A DNA stretch of 64,000 nt from Methanobrevibacter sp. TMH8 (GCF_020148105.1 NZ_JAHLZE010000012.1:62001-126000), one strand, 5' to 3'; shown: positions 36,543-47,404, counted from the stretch's first letter. The notes: generated by a model from the sequence alone, not told the origin. Translations and numbers: made by a program.

Positions 36543-37721
36543 TTAGTCAGAAATAGCTATTGCAACTGTAACTCCATCAATAGCTATTTTCTTATGAATA
36601 AGTTTAGAATCGGCAGTTCCATTTTTAGCTACAATAAGAGCTGTTGGTTCAGCTACTCCAGGTATATCGAATTTTTCTTGAACAAATTCTGACTTTGAAA
36701 TATTTGAGTCTTTAAATTTCTTTATCTCATCTATAGTAACTATCTTTAAATCCTTACCAATGTCTTTTACTGATTCTAAAATACCTTTTTCATCTTTTTT
36801 AATTTCAACTGTAGCTATAAAATCTATTCGATCAAGTGGAAGATCTAAATTTTTCATAGCTATGTTAATAGCATTCATAACTTTTTCTTTAGATATATTA
36901 GCTCTTGCACCAATTCCAACTACGACCATCTTTGGTTTAAAAAACATTCGATGATTATCAAAACTAGCTACAATATTGCAGTTTTTATATTTGTTATAAA
37001 TATCTTGATTAGGATATTTATTATCTTTATCCGAATCTAGATAAAAAATTTTAGATTTTATATCTTCTATAGATAAATTTGATTCTTTTAGGTCAGTAAT
37101 TTCAAGTGTATTTTTTTCTTTAATTTTTAAATAATTATCAATATAATGTTTATATTCTATATTATCTTTATTAAATAAATTGATAAAAATTTTTATAACT
37201 TTTCCTTCTAAAATAGCTTTATTAAACGCTAATATTTCTTTTTTATTTAAGATTTTCCAATGTAGTTTCATTGCAAGTGTATCGATTCCTATTTTATCAT
37301 TAGTATCTGTAGCTGTTGTAATCACTGGTTCACTATTAAGTAAATTAGCTATTTTTTTAGTTAATCCATTTGCTCCTCCAAGATGTCCTGAAACTAAGCT
37401 AATTACATATTTTCCATTATCATCAAGAGATAAAATAGCTGGATCAATTGTTTTATCTTTGAGTTTATCAGCAATATTTCTTATAAGTATTCCAGTAGCC
37501 ATTATCCCAATAATAGCATCATATTTATCACTTTCAATCCCATTATAACTATTATATTCAGACCTTTGTATATTTTCATTAAAAATAAAATCTATATTAT
37601 CTTTAACATTTTTATGAAAACAGCTAACTTTAATAACAGTGGGATCCTCATCTAATAATGATTTTAATTTTGATGAAAGTTTTTTTCCCTTTTTTGATAC
37701 AGATAAAATAGCTATTTTCAT
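36543..37721 (-). CDS. cbiG: Cobalt-precorrin 5A hydrolase
   Basis: 392 residues, ATG after AGGAAG. Residues about 60-125 form the CbiG N/central region (IMATGILIRNIADKL, YVISLVSGHLGGANGLTKKI, TATDTNDKIGID). Residues 265-390 are the C-terminal CbiG domain (VVGIGARANISKEKVMNAI, VAEPTALIVAKNG). The middle (about 140-260) is a lysine/asparagine-rich spacer. Opens the delta-lactone and releases acetaldehyde in anaerobic cobamide synthesis. It lies 119 bases downstream of orc1/cdc6 on the same strand. Confidence 0.9.
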   Translation of the reverse strand: MKIAILSVSKKGKKLSSKLKSLLDEDPTVIKVSCFHKNVKDNIDFIFNENIQRSEYNSYNGIESDKYDAIIGIMATGILIRNIADKLKDKTIDPAILSLDDNGKYVISLVSGHLGGANGLTKKIANLLNSEPVITTATDTNDKIGIDTLAMKLHWKILNKKEILAFNKAILEGKVIKIFINLFNKDNIEYKHYIDNYLKIKEKNTLEITDLKESNLSIEDIKSKIFYLDSDKDNKYPNQDIYNKYKNCNIVASFDNHRMFFKPKMVVVGIGARANISKEKVMNAINIAMKNLDLPLDRIDFIATVEIKKDEKGILESVKDIGKDLKIVTIDEIKKFKDSNISKSEFVQEKFDIPGVAEPTALIVAKNGTADSKLIHKKIAIDGVTVAIAISD

Positions 37722-37840
37722 TAAAATACTTCCTATAATTTTTATAAATATTATTTACTTCAATAAATTTATTTTAACGAAAAAAATCATGAAATTGAGA
37801 AAATTTTATAAAAAATAAAAATATCAATTAAAGAAAATTA

Positions 37841-38992
37841 CTAAACAGAATACAAAGCATTTTCTAATATATCATTATCACATTGAAGTGCAATAATATT
37901 AGTTCTTCCCTTTCCACGGCCTCTTGAAATTGTATTAGTAGATATGATTCCTAACATTTCAAGTTCATTTATGAAATCAAAAATTCTTCTGTAAGAAACT
38001 GTATCTCCTTTTGAAACTTCTTTGTATGTATCATATAACTTTCCAGAAGTGATTTCTTCTTTTGCTTGAGTTAGATTTAAAATAGCTTCTAAAACCCTTT
38101 GTTGTTGAGTAGGGAGTGTTGAAATAAGATCTGTGACCTTATTATGTTCAATTTTTTCCTTAGCTTCTCTAACATATGAACCATAAACAATGTCAGTTTC
38201 TTTTTCATCAGCTATTTCTCCAGCTGTACGTAAAAGATCTAAAGCATAACGAGCATCTCCTTCTTCTTTAGCTGCCATAGCTGCACAAAGAGGTATAACG
38301 TCATTATCTAATGTTTCTTCATTGAAAGATAGTTTTGATCTATCATCTAAAATATCAACTAATTGTTGAGCTCCATAAGGTGGAAAAACAATTTCTCTAT
38401 CTCTAAAGCTACTCATAACTCTACTTTTTATGAATTTTTTAAAATCAACATAATTACTAATAGAAAGAATAGCAACATTATTAGTTCTTGTTAAAGTATA
38501 AAGAATCCCATCACCATCATTTTTAAGTAAAATATCAATTTCATCTAAAACAACAATAAGAATCATTTTATTTCCATAAATACTTGATTTTAGAATGTCT
38601 CTAAAAGTATTTACAACTTCTGCTTTTGTCCATCCTCTATATGGAACATCTCTCCCCATTTGTTGACAAAGCTTAGCAATAACTTGATATTCAGTAGTAT
38701 AATCAGTGCAACGAATATATTCAGTTCTTATTCTTATATTTTTATTACTTGCAGCTTCTTCCAGTTGTTTCATCGCAAATTTAGCTGCTGCAGTTTTTCC
38801 AGTCCCTGTTTTCCCATATATTGTTACATCAGAAGGAGTCACATTGTTTAAAGCTTCAATCCAGTATTTAGCTATTCCTGTGATTTGTTCTTTTCTATGT
38901 GGTAAATTATCAGGTAAAAATCTATGATCTAAATATTGTTTATCCTTGAAAACAGACCCTTTATCTACTAAATTATCGAAAATATTAGCCAT
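37841..38992 (-). CDS. cdc6: Orc1/Cdc6 replication initiator
   Basis: 383 residues from ATG 38992, preceded by GGTGATTCA. AAA+ ATPase: [17 protein letters not shown] (Walker A), [12 protein letters not shown] (Walker B), then sensor motifs in [16 protein letters not shown] and the [20 protein letters not shown] segment. Residues about 300-383 are a winged helix ([30 protein letters not shown]) that binds origin boxes. Its promoter end faces the 2.9-kb origin region to its right. Binds origin recognition boxes and loads MCM. Confidence 0.95.
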   Translation of the reverse strand: MANIFDNLVDKGSVFKDKQYLDHRFLPDNLPHRKEQITGIAKYWIEALNNVTPSDVTIYGKTGTGKTAAAKFAMKQLEEAASNKNIRIRTEYIRCTDYTTEYQVIAKLCQQMGRDVPYRGWTKAEVVNTFRDILKSSIYGNKMILIVVLDEIDILLKNDGDGILYTLTRTNNVAILSISNYVDFKKFIKSRVMSSFRDREIVFPPYGAQQLVDILDDRSKLSFNEETLDNDVIPLCAAMAAKEEGDARYALDLLRTAGEIADEKETDIVYGSYVREAKEKIEHNKVTDLISTLPTQQQRVLEAILNLTQAKEEITSGKLYDTYKEVSKGDTVSYRRIFDFINELEMLGIISTNTISRGRGKGRTNIIALQCDNDILENALYSV

Positions 38993-39883
38993 TGAATCAC
39001 CATTGTGTTTAATCAAATCATTATAAAAATAATTATAATAATTTTCTATAATAATTTTTATAAAGATTTTATAAATTACGATTATATTAAACTATTAAAT
39101 TATTTAAATTGTTAAATAGTTAAATTGTTATTAATTATTTTAAATTATTTTAAATTATATTATTTTAAATTAATATGCTTAAATTATGATTATTGCTATA
39201 ACCTCCTTATTTAAATCCATTTATAGTGTTTATAATTAGATAATATCAAACAAATAGTTATTATTTAAATTTATTTATATCAAATATTGAGTAAATTATT
39301 ATATTGAGTAAATTATTTAATATTTATTAGATTTTGTAATAATTTAATGTAAAGTAAGATAATTTTTAGTATAAATAATATAAATCAAAATAACAAGTAG
39401 ATATAAATAAAAAGAGTTCGAAGTGTGAATTAATCTACTAATTAATAATATTAATTTTAAAGCCATAAAATAGTTTTATTAAATTTAAATGTAAATTATT
39501 AACAATTCAATATAAACTTAATATAACATGATAAAGATTTTATATAACTTAATAAAACTTTATAAAATTTTATACTATTTTATATAATTTTATAATATTA
39601 TTTATATAATTTAATATAGCTTGATATAACTTTATATAAATTTATATAACTTATATAAGTTTAATTAATAATAAATTTAATAAAAATTTATCCATTAACA
39701 TGAATAAATTTTATAATTATATCAAATTAATACAGAAAAATTTAGTTGACACTAACCTCTTTTCAACCTAATCTATGTATTGTTGATTCCCTATGATAAA
39801 CTCAAACCATATCAATTAATATTTTATATAAATTGAAAAAATTTTGTTTAAGATAAAAATATTAAAAATATAATTGATATGGA

Positions 39884-39913
39884 CTTCAAGTGTATCTTAT
39901 ACTTCAAGTGTAA
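39884..39913 (+). repeat. Origin recognition boxes 1 and 2 (direct pair)
   Basis: CTTCAAGTGTAT at 39884-39895 and CTTCAAGTGTAA at 39902-39913, 18 bases apart in the same orientation. Only the core is conserved; the GAGAGGT half is missing. Closest boxes to cdc6. Confidence 0.8.
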
Positions 39914-40301
39914 TATTAGACATTAAAACATATAAAGTTATTTATTAACAACGATTGAAATATTATTAAGAAATTGAAAGCCTATTTAAAATCTTTATTT
40001 TATAATATAATGTATAATAATCGAGAAAAAACATAATATGTAGGTATTATTATATTTAAATTAATTTTAAAATTATTCTTTTAATATAAATTGTTATATT
40101 TTATATTTATTCTTTTTATTTGTGTGATAAAGCTAATAAAATCTTTAATGTGTTTTTAAATAATATAATAGAATAAAATTATTGAAAAATTATTAAAAAA
40201 GCTAATTTTTAAAATTAAATAGATATCATATTTTTTATATAAAATATCATGAAAATGGTAATATTTTCAATGAAAAAACTATAATTTTTCTAAAAAATTA
40301 A

Positions 40302-40324
40302 AGGTATATTTCAAGTGTAAATAT
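40302..40324 (+). repeat. Origin recognition box 3
   Basis: AGGTATATTTCAAGTGTAAA (40302-40321), a near-full box at the left border of the A-rich unwinding-element candidate. Confidence 0.85.
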
Positions 40325-40940
40325 CTTTATATTTTCATTTTAATGAGAATAAATAAAAAATTTTCAAAATCATTAGACAGGAAATAATAATATCCTAAAA
40401 AAAACTATTGGAAAAGAATAATAAAAAAAATATTTAAAAAAAATATTTAAAATTTAAAAAAAATAAATAAATTTTATTATAAAAAATAAAAGCTATTGAA
40501 AAGTTTTAATAAAAAACATGTAAAAAATTATAAAATTCAATGAATATTAATAAAAATAAGAATGAAAAAATTGATAATAAAAATTAATCAATTAAATATA
40601 AAAAAAATAAACCATTATAAATTTTAATAAAAAAAATAATGAGAACTAAATTTTGAACTGAGTTTTGAAAAAAAAATTAAAAATAAAATTATTCAAAAAA
40701 TTTAAAATAATTTTGAGAAAAAAACAATTTTTGAAAAATCCCTACAAATTATTATAAAAATTTCCTAAACACAAACATAACAATTAGAACAATCTAATAA
40801 TTGATATAAAAAACCTTATTATCTTAAAATATATTTCCCAAAAAAATTAAAAAATGTGAAAAAATTAAAAATATAAAAAATTAATTTTATCAAAAATCAT
40901 AATAATAAAATAAAATGTGAAAATACATCTAAAGACAAGT

Positions 40941-41010
40941 GAGAGGTATATTGCAAGTGTAACGAAATTTTTAAAAAGAAAAATATGAAGAGGTAAATTA
41001 CAAGTGTAAA
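40941..41010 (+). repeat. Origin recognition boxes 4 and 5
   Basis: GAGAGGTATATTGCAAGTGT begins at 40941, and GAGGTAAATTACAAGTGTAA at 40990, both in plus orientation and about 47 bases apart by core. They mark the right border of the A-rich segment. Confidence 0.85.
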
Positions 41011-41152
41011 ATTAAATGAAAATGAAAAAATAAAAACTAGATAAAAACGTTTTAAAAGTTTATCAAAGAATAATAAAAGCATTAAAATATATAAACATCC
41101 AAATAAATAAAATTTTTTTAAAAATATTTATTTTAATCTTGTAGATATGTCA

Positions 41153-41245
41153 GTGAGAGGTGTATTTCAAGTATTTTCAGTGGAAATATACGTCTTCATT
41201 CATACAATATACTATTTTATTCTTCACTTGCAATATACCTCTCAC
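41153..41245. repeat. Origin recognition boxes 6 and 7 (inverted pair)
   Basis: GTGAGAGGTGTATTTCAAGT at 41153-41172 (plus) faces CACTTGCAATATACCTCTCA at 41225-41244 (minus). These are the two longest matches, and this is the only inverted box in the origin. Confidence 0.85.
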
Positions 41246-41288
41246 TCTATAAAATGTAAATATATTGTTATTATATAAATTTGTATAG

Positions 41289-41388
41289 ACATATATTTCA
41301 AGTGTAAATATATATTAATAATATATATAATGTATATAGAATATTAAAAATAATTATGATACTGAATAGAGGTTACCTTCAAGTGTAT
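41289..41388 (+). repeat. Origin recognition boxes 8 and 9
   Basis: ACATATATTTCAAGTGTAAA from 41289 and GAGGTTACCTTCAAGTGTAT at 41369-41388, both in plus orientation. Confidence 0.8.
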
Positions 41389-41643
41389 TATGATTTTTCA
41401 AAATTATTAAACAATTAATATACAAATATACATAATGATTAAAAAATCAATATTAATGTTAACAAGGCTTTATATGAGATAATATAATATTTAAATCAGT
41501 TTTTCATTAAATTAATAATTTAAATATTTTATTAAAATCATTATAAACATTATTAATTTTATTTTTATTATAAATGGGAAAAACATTGAAAAAAAATCTT
41601 TTAAAGTGATTTAAAGTGATTTAAAAATAGAATTCATTAAATA

Positions 41644-41657
41644 TTACAGTTGAAATC
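41644..41657. repeat. Variant box TTACAGTTGAAATC (copy 1)
   Basis: Differs from the reverse origin core TTACACTTGAA by one base. An identical 14-mer lies at 43193, with the TrmB-family gene between the two copies. It may be a weak initiator site or the operator of the TrmB-type regulator. Confidence 0.55.
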
Positions 41658-41926
41658 AATGTCACATGAAAAAAGATTTTTCTTCAATTTTACTAAAAAC
41701 TCTGGAAACATTTTTTATTTATATTGATATTAAAAAAACATAAATGAAAAATGATAATAATAAAAATAAAATAAGAAATATAAATATAAAATTAATAAAA
41801 TTAAAATTATTGATAAATAATATAAATAATAAATAAATAAAATAATAAATAAAATAAATAAAAAATAATGGTATGTGAAAGAATATTAATTAAATTATAT
41901 TAATTAAATTTAGTCTTTTTTAAATT

Positions 41927-42694
41927 TCACCTTTTTTTTAAAGCAGTAAAGAAACGTTCGTCGTAATTTTTAGCTATTTCCTCATATTGATTCCAAACTC
42001 CAATAGCTGAAGAAGATAACACATTTTTATTTTCTCCTGAAAATTTTGAAAAAATATGCATCATTTCAACAGAATCCCTTACAATTAATTTTACAAAAGG
42101 AATATCAGCCTTAAAAATGGTAACTCCAGTATCAGAAAAAGAGTCAAAAACATCTATCTTTTTGTTATCTACATAACAATATTCAGTAGCTAATATATTA
42201 ATTTCAATACCCTTTTTAATTAATTTTTCAAATTTTTCTTTTAAAATTTCAGCTTCTTGATTAAAAAGAAAGCCCATCCGAAAACTAAGGGTTTTTTTAG
42301 TTCTAGAAATTATCTCAAGTTCTTTTTTAATGATTCTATCAGAACCATGAATTAACCATATTGGTGCAGGAATCTTAGATAATTGACTTTCATAAGAATA
42401 ATTAAGCTCCATTTCAGTTTCTTCAAGTTCATCGATTATTTTTTGCTTGTAAAGGCGAAAAACATCAGTAGGAGATACAACATTATATTTTAAAGGTCTA
42501 CCTCTTTCAATTTCAATGAAACCTTTGGCTCCAAGAGATTTTAAAACATCATAAATTTTAGTTCTTGGAACTTGTGAATTAGAGCTAATTTCAGTAGCTG
42601 TTCCTGAAATCATATAGGTCAAAGATAAATACACCATAGCTTCATAAGTAGATAATCCTAACTTCTTAAGTGAATCAATTGTTTTATTCTGCAT
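41927..42694 (-). CDS. TrmB-family transcriptional regulator
   Basis: 255 residues, ATG after AAAGGAAA. Residues 5-75 are a winged helix (LKKLGLSTYEAMVYLSL, ATEISSNSQVPRTKIYDVL, LGAKGFIEIERGRPLKY). A helical linker follows at 85-115. The C-terminal half looks like the TrmB ligand domain (LSFRMGFLFNQEAEILKEKF, GIEINILATEY) with a phospholipase-D-like fold. TrmB proteins sense sugars in Thermococcales; the ligand here is unknown. It is unusual to find one inside the origin region, flanked by two identical 14-mers. Confidence 0.82.
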   Translation of the reverse strand: MQNKTIDSLKKLGLSTYEAMVYLSLTYMISGTATEISSNSQVPRTKIYDVLKSLGAKGFIEIERGRPLKYNVVSPTDVFRLYKQKIIDELEETEMELNYSYESQLSKIPAPIWLIHGSDRIIKKELEIISRTKKTLSFRMGFLFNQEAEILKEKFEKLIKKGIEINILATEYCYVDNKKIDVFDSFSDTGVTIFKADIPFVKLIVRDSVEMMHIFSKFSGENKNVLSSSAIGVWNQYEEIAKNYDERFFTALKKR

Positions 42695-43192
42695 AATTTC
42701 CTTTAAATTACATATATTTAAAATTTTTAAAAATACTATTTTTAAAAATATTATTTTTTATCATTAAATCATAATCTAAGTATATTATAAGATTTTTTAA
42801 TATTTATAACTAATTATAAAATAGATATTCCTTAAAGATGAAAATATAAAAACATAAAAATTATTAAAAAAGTAGTAAAAAATCTAGTAAATAGATTGTA
42901 AAAAGCTGTTAAAAAAACTATCAAAAGTTCATAGAAAAACTAGTAAAAATCCTCTAAAAAATAATTTTTTTCAAAATATAAGAATAATGAGCTTAAAAAT
43001 CATATAAAAATGAAAACGACCAATTTAAAGATATATTAATATGAAAAATGAAAATAAACTTTTTTAACAGAGATGTTAATAAAAAATTAGAAAAAATATT
43101 AAATATTATTAAAAACAAAATAAATTCAATGTTTTAAATAAAAAGTTTTAAATATAAAATCAAACTTTAGAAAGCAAATTTCTAGAGGATAT

Positions 43193-43206
43193 TTACAGTT
43201 GAAATC
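43193..43206. repeat. Variant box TTACAGTTGAAATC (copy 2)
   Basis: Exact 14-base match to 41644-41657. Both copies are followed within two bases by ATG, giving 16 of 17 identical positions. It is preceded by AGAGGATATT, echoing the AGAGGTATATT half of a full origin box. Confidence 0.55.
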
Positions 43207-43360
43207 TATGTTTAACAATAAACATTACAAATTCCAACTATAAAAAATAACTAATTAAATTAAAGCAATTAAATTAAATTCAAGTACAATAAAAATATAT
43301 AAAAAATATATTAATTGAAATATAATATTTACATAATAATTATCTGTAACATTTAATGAT

Positions 43361-43420
43361 TCTATATAGTTATCTATATAACCATCTATATAACCATCTA
43401 TATAATTATCTATAAATAAT
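43361..43420. repeat. 12-bp tandem repeat upstream of thrS
   Basis: Five consecutive 12-base units: TCTATATAGTTA, TCTATATAACCA (twice), TCTATATAATTA, TCTATAAATAAT. The array lies 107-166 bases before the thrS start. Each unit contains a TATA-like core, so it may act as multiple promoter sites, a regulator array, or a simple minisatellite. Confidence 0.75.
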
Positions 43421-43526
43421 ATCTGAATCATAAAATAATATTTAAACTTTGAAAAATTAATTCTTACAAATATTTATCTAAATAATTACAAATAACAAAA
43501 TTCTTTAAAAAAAATTAGGTGATGTA

Positions 43527-45365
43527 ATGCGAGTATTGTTAATACATTCCGATTATTTAAAATATAAAACTAAAAATAAGACACCAATAGCTGAAGAAAT
43601 TGAAAAAGAAAAAGAAAGTGGAGAATTTAATGAAGCACTTGTTGTCTTTACAGCTGTAGAAAAATCAGATGAAAAAAATCCAGCTGGTGTTGTAGCTAAT
43701 TTAATCAATGAAATAAAAACAACTAATGGTCAGATAAATGCTGAAAGAATAGTACTTTATCCATATGCTCATTTATCATCATCACTTAGTTCTCCAAAGG
43801 CAGCTATTGAAATTTTAAAAATGGCTGAAAATGAATTATCTGCAATTGGTGCAGAAGTTTCAAGAGTTCCATTTGGCTGGTATAAGTCATTTGAAATTTC
43901 ATGTAAAGGCCATCCATTATCAGAATTATCTAGATCCATCGACGCTATTGATATTTCAGCTGATGGAATAGGAGAAGAAGAAAATCATCCATCTAAATTC
44001 TATATACTCCAAAATGAAGAGTTAATTGAAGCAGAAAGCTATAAATATGAGAAAAAATCTGATTTAGAAAAAGTAGCTAAATATGAGCTTGGAACTGGTA
44101 AAAGTAAAGATTTAGAACCACCTCATGTTAAGTTAATGAAAGAAAAAGAATTAGCAGATTATGAAAGTGCAGCTGATGTTGGACACTTGAAATGGTATCC
44201 AAAGGGAAGACTTGTAAGGGATCTTTTATCAGATTATGTTTATGATTTAGTGGTTGAAAGAGGAGCCATGCCTATTGAAACTCCAGTAATGTATGATTTA
44301 GCTAACGATGCTATAAGAGAACATGCAGAAAAATTTGGAGAAAGACAATATAAAATTCACACTAAAAAAGAATTAATGTTAAGATTTGCATGTTGTTTTG
44401 GTGCATTTAGGGTTTTAGCTGATTCATTTTTAACTTGGAAAAATCTTCCAGCTAGAGTTTATGAGTTATCAACTTACAGTTTCAGATTTGAAAAAAGAGG
44501 AGAAGTTGTTGGTCTTAAAAGACTTAGAGGATTTACAATGCCTGATATGCACTCAATATGTGCTGATATGGATCAATCCCTAATTGAATTTGGAAATCAA
44601 GTTGATATGTGTAATCAAACTGGTAAAGACTTTGATGTAAATTATGAAGTAATATTTAGAGCTACTCAAGACTTCTATGATGAAAATAAACAATGGATGT
44701 TTGATACAGCTAAAAAATTAGATAAACCAGTTATATTAGAAATTTTACCAGAAAGAAAACATTATTGGGTTTGTAAAATGGATTTTGCAGCTATGGACTT
44801 TTTAGGAAGACCAATAGAAAATCCCACTGTGCAAATAGATGTTGAAAGTGGTAAAAGATTTGATATTAACTATTTAAACCAAGATGAAAAAGAAGAACAT
44901 CCTATTATACTTCATTGTAGTCCTACTGGAAGTATTGAAAGAGTCATTTGCAGTTTACTTGAAAAAACAGCTATTGAAATCAATGAAAAGCAACCAATGT
45001 TACCTGTATGGCTATCTCCTACTCAAGTTAGAGTAATTCCTGTTGGTGAAAATCACTTAGAATTTGCGAATCAAATAGCTGATGAATTAGCTCTTAACAA
45101 CATTAGAGTCGATGTTGATGATAGAGATGAAAGAGTTGGTAAGAAAATAAGAAATGCAGCTACTGATTGGGTTCCATTTACAATAGTTGTTGGAGATAAA
45201 GAAATCGAAACCAACATATTAAATGTTACAATAAGGGAAACAAAAGAGAAAAAAGACATGGAAATTGATGAAGTTGTTTATCAAGTTTTATCTAAATCAA
45301 TGGAAAAACCATTCAGAAAATTACCTCTACCAAGAAATTTATCTGAAAGAATAAATTTCCAATAA
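43527..45365 (+). CDS. thrS: Threonyl-tRNA synthetase, archaeal type
   Basis: 612 residues, ATG after TTAGGTGATGTA. Residues 1-145 are the archaeal D-aminoacyl deacylase-like editing domain ([33 protein letters not shown]), which removes serine from tRNA-Thr. The class II catalytic core follows ([20 protein letters not shown], motif 2 [20 protein letters not shown], motif 3 near the [15 protein letters not shown] segment). A C-terminal anticodon-binding domain ([20 protein letters not shown]) completes it. A full-length single-chain enzyme, not the split form of some archaea. A T-rich stretch follows the stop. Confidence 0.95.
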   Translation: MRVLLIHSDYLKYKTKNKTPIAEEIEKEKESGEFNEALVVFTAVEKSDEKNPAGVVANLINEIKTTNGQINAERIVLYPYAHLSSSLSSPKAAIEILKMAENELSAIGAEVSRVPFGWYKSFEISCKGHPLSELSRSIDAIDISADGIGEEENHPSKFYILQNEELIEAESYKYEKKSDLEKVAKYELGTGKSKDLEPPHVKLMKEKELADYESAADVGHLKWYPKGRLVRDLLSDYVYDLVVERGAMPIETPVMYDLANDAIREHAEKFGERQYKIHTKKELMLRFACCFGAFRVLADSFLTWKNLPARVYELSTYSFRFEKRGEVVGLKRLRGFTMPDMHSICADMDQSLIEFGNQVDMCNQTGKDFDVNYEVIFRATQDFYDENKQWMFDTAKKLDKPVILEILPERKHYWVCKMDFAAMDFLGRPIENPTVQIDVESGKRFDINYLNQDEKEEHPIILHCSPTGSIERVICSLLEKTAIEINEKQPMLPVWLSPTQVRVIPVGENHLEFANQIADELALNNIRVDVDDRDERVGKKIRNAATDWVPFTIVVGDKEIETNILNVTIRETKEKKDMEIDEVVYQVLSKSMEKPFRKLPLPRNLSERINFQ

Positions 45366-45702
45366 TATTTTTTATTTTCCTTTTAATTTTCAATTTTTTA
45401 ATTCATTTTTTAATTCATTTTTTATTTAATTTCATTATTTATTTTTATTTTCTTCTGATTTCAAAAAATAATTCTATTTTTATAATTATTTAGCAATTTT
45501 ATAAAACATTATCATATATAATACAATATATTTAAGATATAATAAAATTTCTAAATGAAGATAATTTTATTATATTAATTAAATATTAGTAAATAAGATT
45601 AATTTTAGACTCTAAAAGCAATAAAAATGTTTTAAAACAATTTTTAAGCTCAAAAACACTCAATTAATAGATAAATATAAATATAATAATAAATAAACTA
45701 TA
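45366..45702. other. T-rich terminator and AT-rich gap after thrS
   Basis: Tandem TTTTTAATTCATTTTTTA segments at about 45390-45430 probably end the thrS transcript. The remaining 270 bases show no gene or repeat. Confidence 0.5.
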
Positions 45703-45852
45703 ATTGGCGGAAAATATGCCCAAGGGCTTATTATATAATAAGTCCTGGTTTTGTAAATAAATAAATTTAGTCAAGTAATTAGCTAAAAGTTGTTATTCAC
45801 CTAATCCCATATTTCACATGTCTCATTCATTCTATTAGCTAATTCTTGACTT
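45703..45852 (+). ncRNA. Candidate structured non-coding RNA
   Basis: A GC-raised island in the otherwise bare thrS-fae gap, with two separate stems. Stem A at 45720-45748: CCAAGGGCTTATTA pairs with its mirror ATAAGTCCTGG, with one bulged A and a G-U pair. Stem B: AGTCAAGTAATTAGCTA (45769-45785) pairs with TAGCTAATTCTTGACT (45836-45851), with one bulge, enclosing a 50-base loop (CACCTAATCCCATATTTCAC within it). No reading frame runs through it. Not a tRNA, RNase P or SRP RNA by eye. Strand is uncertain. Confidence 0.4.
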
Positions 45853-46141
45853 TAAAAATTTAATATAAAATTATATATTAAAAATAATCTTCAAATAAAC
45901 ACTAAAATTATATATTAAAATAAATTTAAAGTAAATATTTAATATTATATGAAAATATATAATATCAAGGCATTGTTTATTAATTAAAGAACTTTAATCC
46001 ATAAAATATGAATTAACTTAAAATTTTATTTATTCATTTTATTGTAATAATAGGAAATATTATATTAGCTAAAAACAAAGATATCAATGTATAATATCCA
46101 ATTTATTAAAAAATTCATTCAATTATTTGGAGAAATATAAA

Positions 46142-47368
46142 ATGTATAAAATAGGAGAAGCCCTTGTTGGGGATGGAAACGAATTAGCTCACGTTGATTT
46201 AATAATCGGTGACAAAAATGGAGCAGCTGGGACTGCTTTTGCAAATGGTATGACACAGCTCTCAATTGGACATACTCCGTTATTATCTGTAATTAGACCT
46301 AATCTAATGACTAAACCTGCTACTTTAATTATTCCAAAAGTAACTGTTGGAGATTTAGATGATGCAAGCAAGATATTTGGACCTGCTCAAACTGCAGTTG
46401 GTCGAGCTGTAGCTGATGCTGTAGAAGAAGGTTTAATTCCAAAAGAAAAGGCTGAAGAAATAGTAATAATGGTAAGTGTATTTATTCATCCTGATGCTAA
46501 AGATTATAGAAAAATTTATCAATATAACTATGGAGCTACAAAATTAGCTATTAGAAGAGCAATGACTGATTATCCAGGAATTGATAAAGTATTAAATGAA
46601 AAAGATAGAGGAACCCATCCAATTATGGGATTCAAAGTTACAAGACTATGGTCTCCTCCATATGTCCAAGTTGCACTTGATCTTGATAATCTTGATACAA
46701 TGGAAAAAATTATCAATGCTGTGCCAGACAGGGAAAGAGTATTACTTGAAGCAGGAACACCACTTATTAAGAAGTTTGGTGTAGGTGTAGTTAGTAAAAT
46801 TAGAGCAATTAGACCAGATGCATTTATTATAGCTGATCTTAAAACTCTTGATGTTGGTCGTGTTGAAATTAAGATGGCAGCTGATGAGACAGCTGATGCA
46901 GTAGCTATTTCTGGACTTGGAACAATTGAATCAATAGAAAAAGCTATCCATGAAGCTCAAAAACAAGGAATTTATTCAATCCTTGATATGATGAATGTGG
47001 ATAACTTTACTGAAAAACTTAATCAAATACAAGATAATCTTAAACCTAATATAGTTCTTTTACACAGAAATGTGGATCTTGAAACTTCAATGGCTGAAAA
47101 AGGTGAAGATACTAGTAATATGACTGAATGGGGCAATATCAAAGAAATCAAGAAAATGATTGGTTCAGGTGGCCTTGTTGCAGTAGCTGGTGGAATCACT
47201 CCAGAAAAAGTGGACGAAGCTATTGAATCTGGAGCAGATATAATTGTTGTAGGAAGATATATTATTGGTTCAAGAGATGTTAGAAGATCTGCAGAAGACT
47301 TCTTAGCTCACTTACCACAAGATCCTGATAACATGAGATTAGCTCTTGATGAAGATGAACAAGTTTAA
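46142..47368 (+). CDS. fae-hps: Fused formaldehyde-activating enzyme / 3-hexulose-6-phosphate synthase
   Basis: 408 residues from ATG 46142 (TTGGAG site; an upstream TTG is in frame but less likely). Residues 1-160 are Fae ([20 protein letters not shown] with the catalytic His, [13 protein letters not shown]). Residues about 180-400 are Hps, a TIM barrel of the OMP decarboxylase suprafamily ([52 protein letters not shown]). In methanogens the pair makes ribulose 5-phosphate from hexulose phosphate and captures the formaldehyde on tetrahydromethanopterin, replacing the oxidative pentose phosphate pathway. Confidence 0.95.
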   Translation: MYKIGEALVGDGNELAHVDLIIGDKNGAAGTAFANGMTQLSIGHTPLLSVIRPNLMTKPATLIIPKVTVGDLDDASKIFGPAQTAVGRAVADAVEEGLIPKEKAEEIVIMVSVFIHPDAKDYRKIYQYNYGATKLAIRRAMTDYPGIDKVLNEKDRGTHPIMGFKVTRLWSPPYVQVALDLDNLDTMEKIINAVPDRERVLLEAGTPLIKKFGVGVVSKIRAIRPDAFIIADLKTLDVGRVEIKMAADETADAVAISGLGTIESIEKAIHEAQKQGIYSILDMMNVDNFTEKLNQIQDNLKPNIVLLHRNVDLETSMAEKGEDTSNMTEWGNIKEIKKMIGSGGLVAVAGGITPEKVDEAIESGADIIVVGRYIIGSRDVRRSAEDFLAHLPQDPDNMRLALDEDEQV

Positions 47369-47404
47369 ACCTAAATTTGTTTTTATTTAAATATAACTAA
47401 ATTA

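Larger units (their letters stand above)
38993..41926. other. Chromosomal replication origin region (oriC)
   Basis: 2.9 kb without a gene, bounded by cdc6 and a TrmB regulator. It holds at least nine origin recognition boxes with core TTCAAGTGTAA (reverse TTACACTTGAA), the box known for Methanothermobacter Cdc6-1. Full boxes extend to GAGAGGTATATTGCAAGTG. They occur at 39884, 39902, 40302, 40941, 40990, 41153, 41225 (inverted), 41289 and 41369. Between 40325 and 40940 the sequence is nearly pure A/T with long A-runs, a good duplex-unwinding element. The left part (38993-39880) has no clear box, only divergent promoters. Confidence 0.9.
42695..43526. other. AT-rich region between TrmB gene and thrS
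   Basis: About 830 bases with no supported gene. Contents are A-rich low-complexity text (42840-43140), the second variant box at 43193-43206, the 12-bp repeat at 43361-43420, and the GGTGAT site of thrS at 43519-43524. Confidence 0.6.

Noticed and set aside
39417-39430. TTCGAAGTGTGAAT as a tenth origin box
   Set aside because: Resembles the core TTCAAGTGTAA only with an inserted base and a mismatch, and lacks the GAGAGGT half. Not counted.
39748-39790. AAGAGGTTAGTGTCAAC (minus strand) as another origin box
   Set aside because: The AGAGGTTA half fits, but the AAGTGTAA core is broken. It may be a decayed box and is too weak to list.
40897-41082. 61-codon minus-strand ORF inside the origin
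   Set aside because: It runs across origin boxes 4 and 5, is made almost only of Phe/Leu/Ser/Ile from A/T runs, and has no ribosome-binding site.
41827-41870. AATAAATAAA low-complexity run as a mobile-element end
   Set aside because: No inverted ends, target duplication or transposase gene nearby. Simple A/T slippage explains it.
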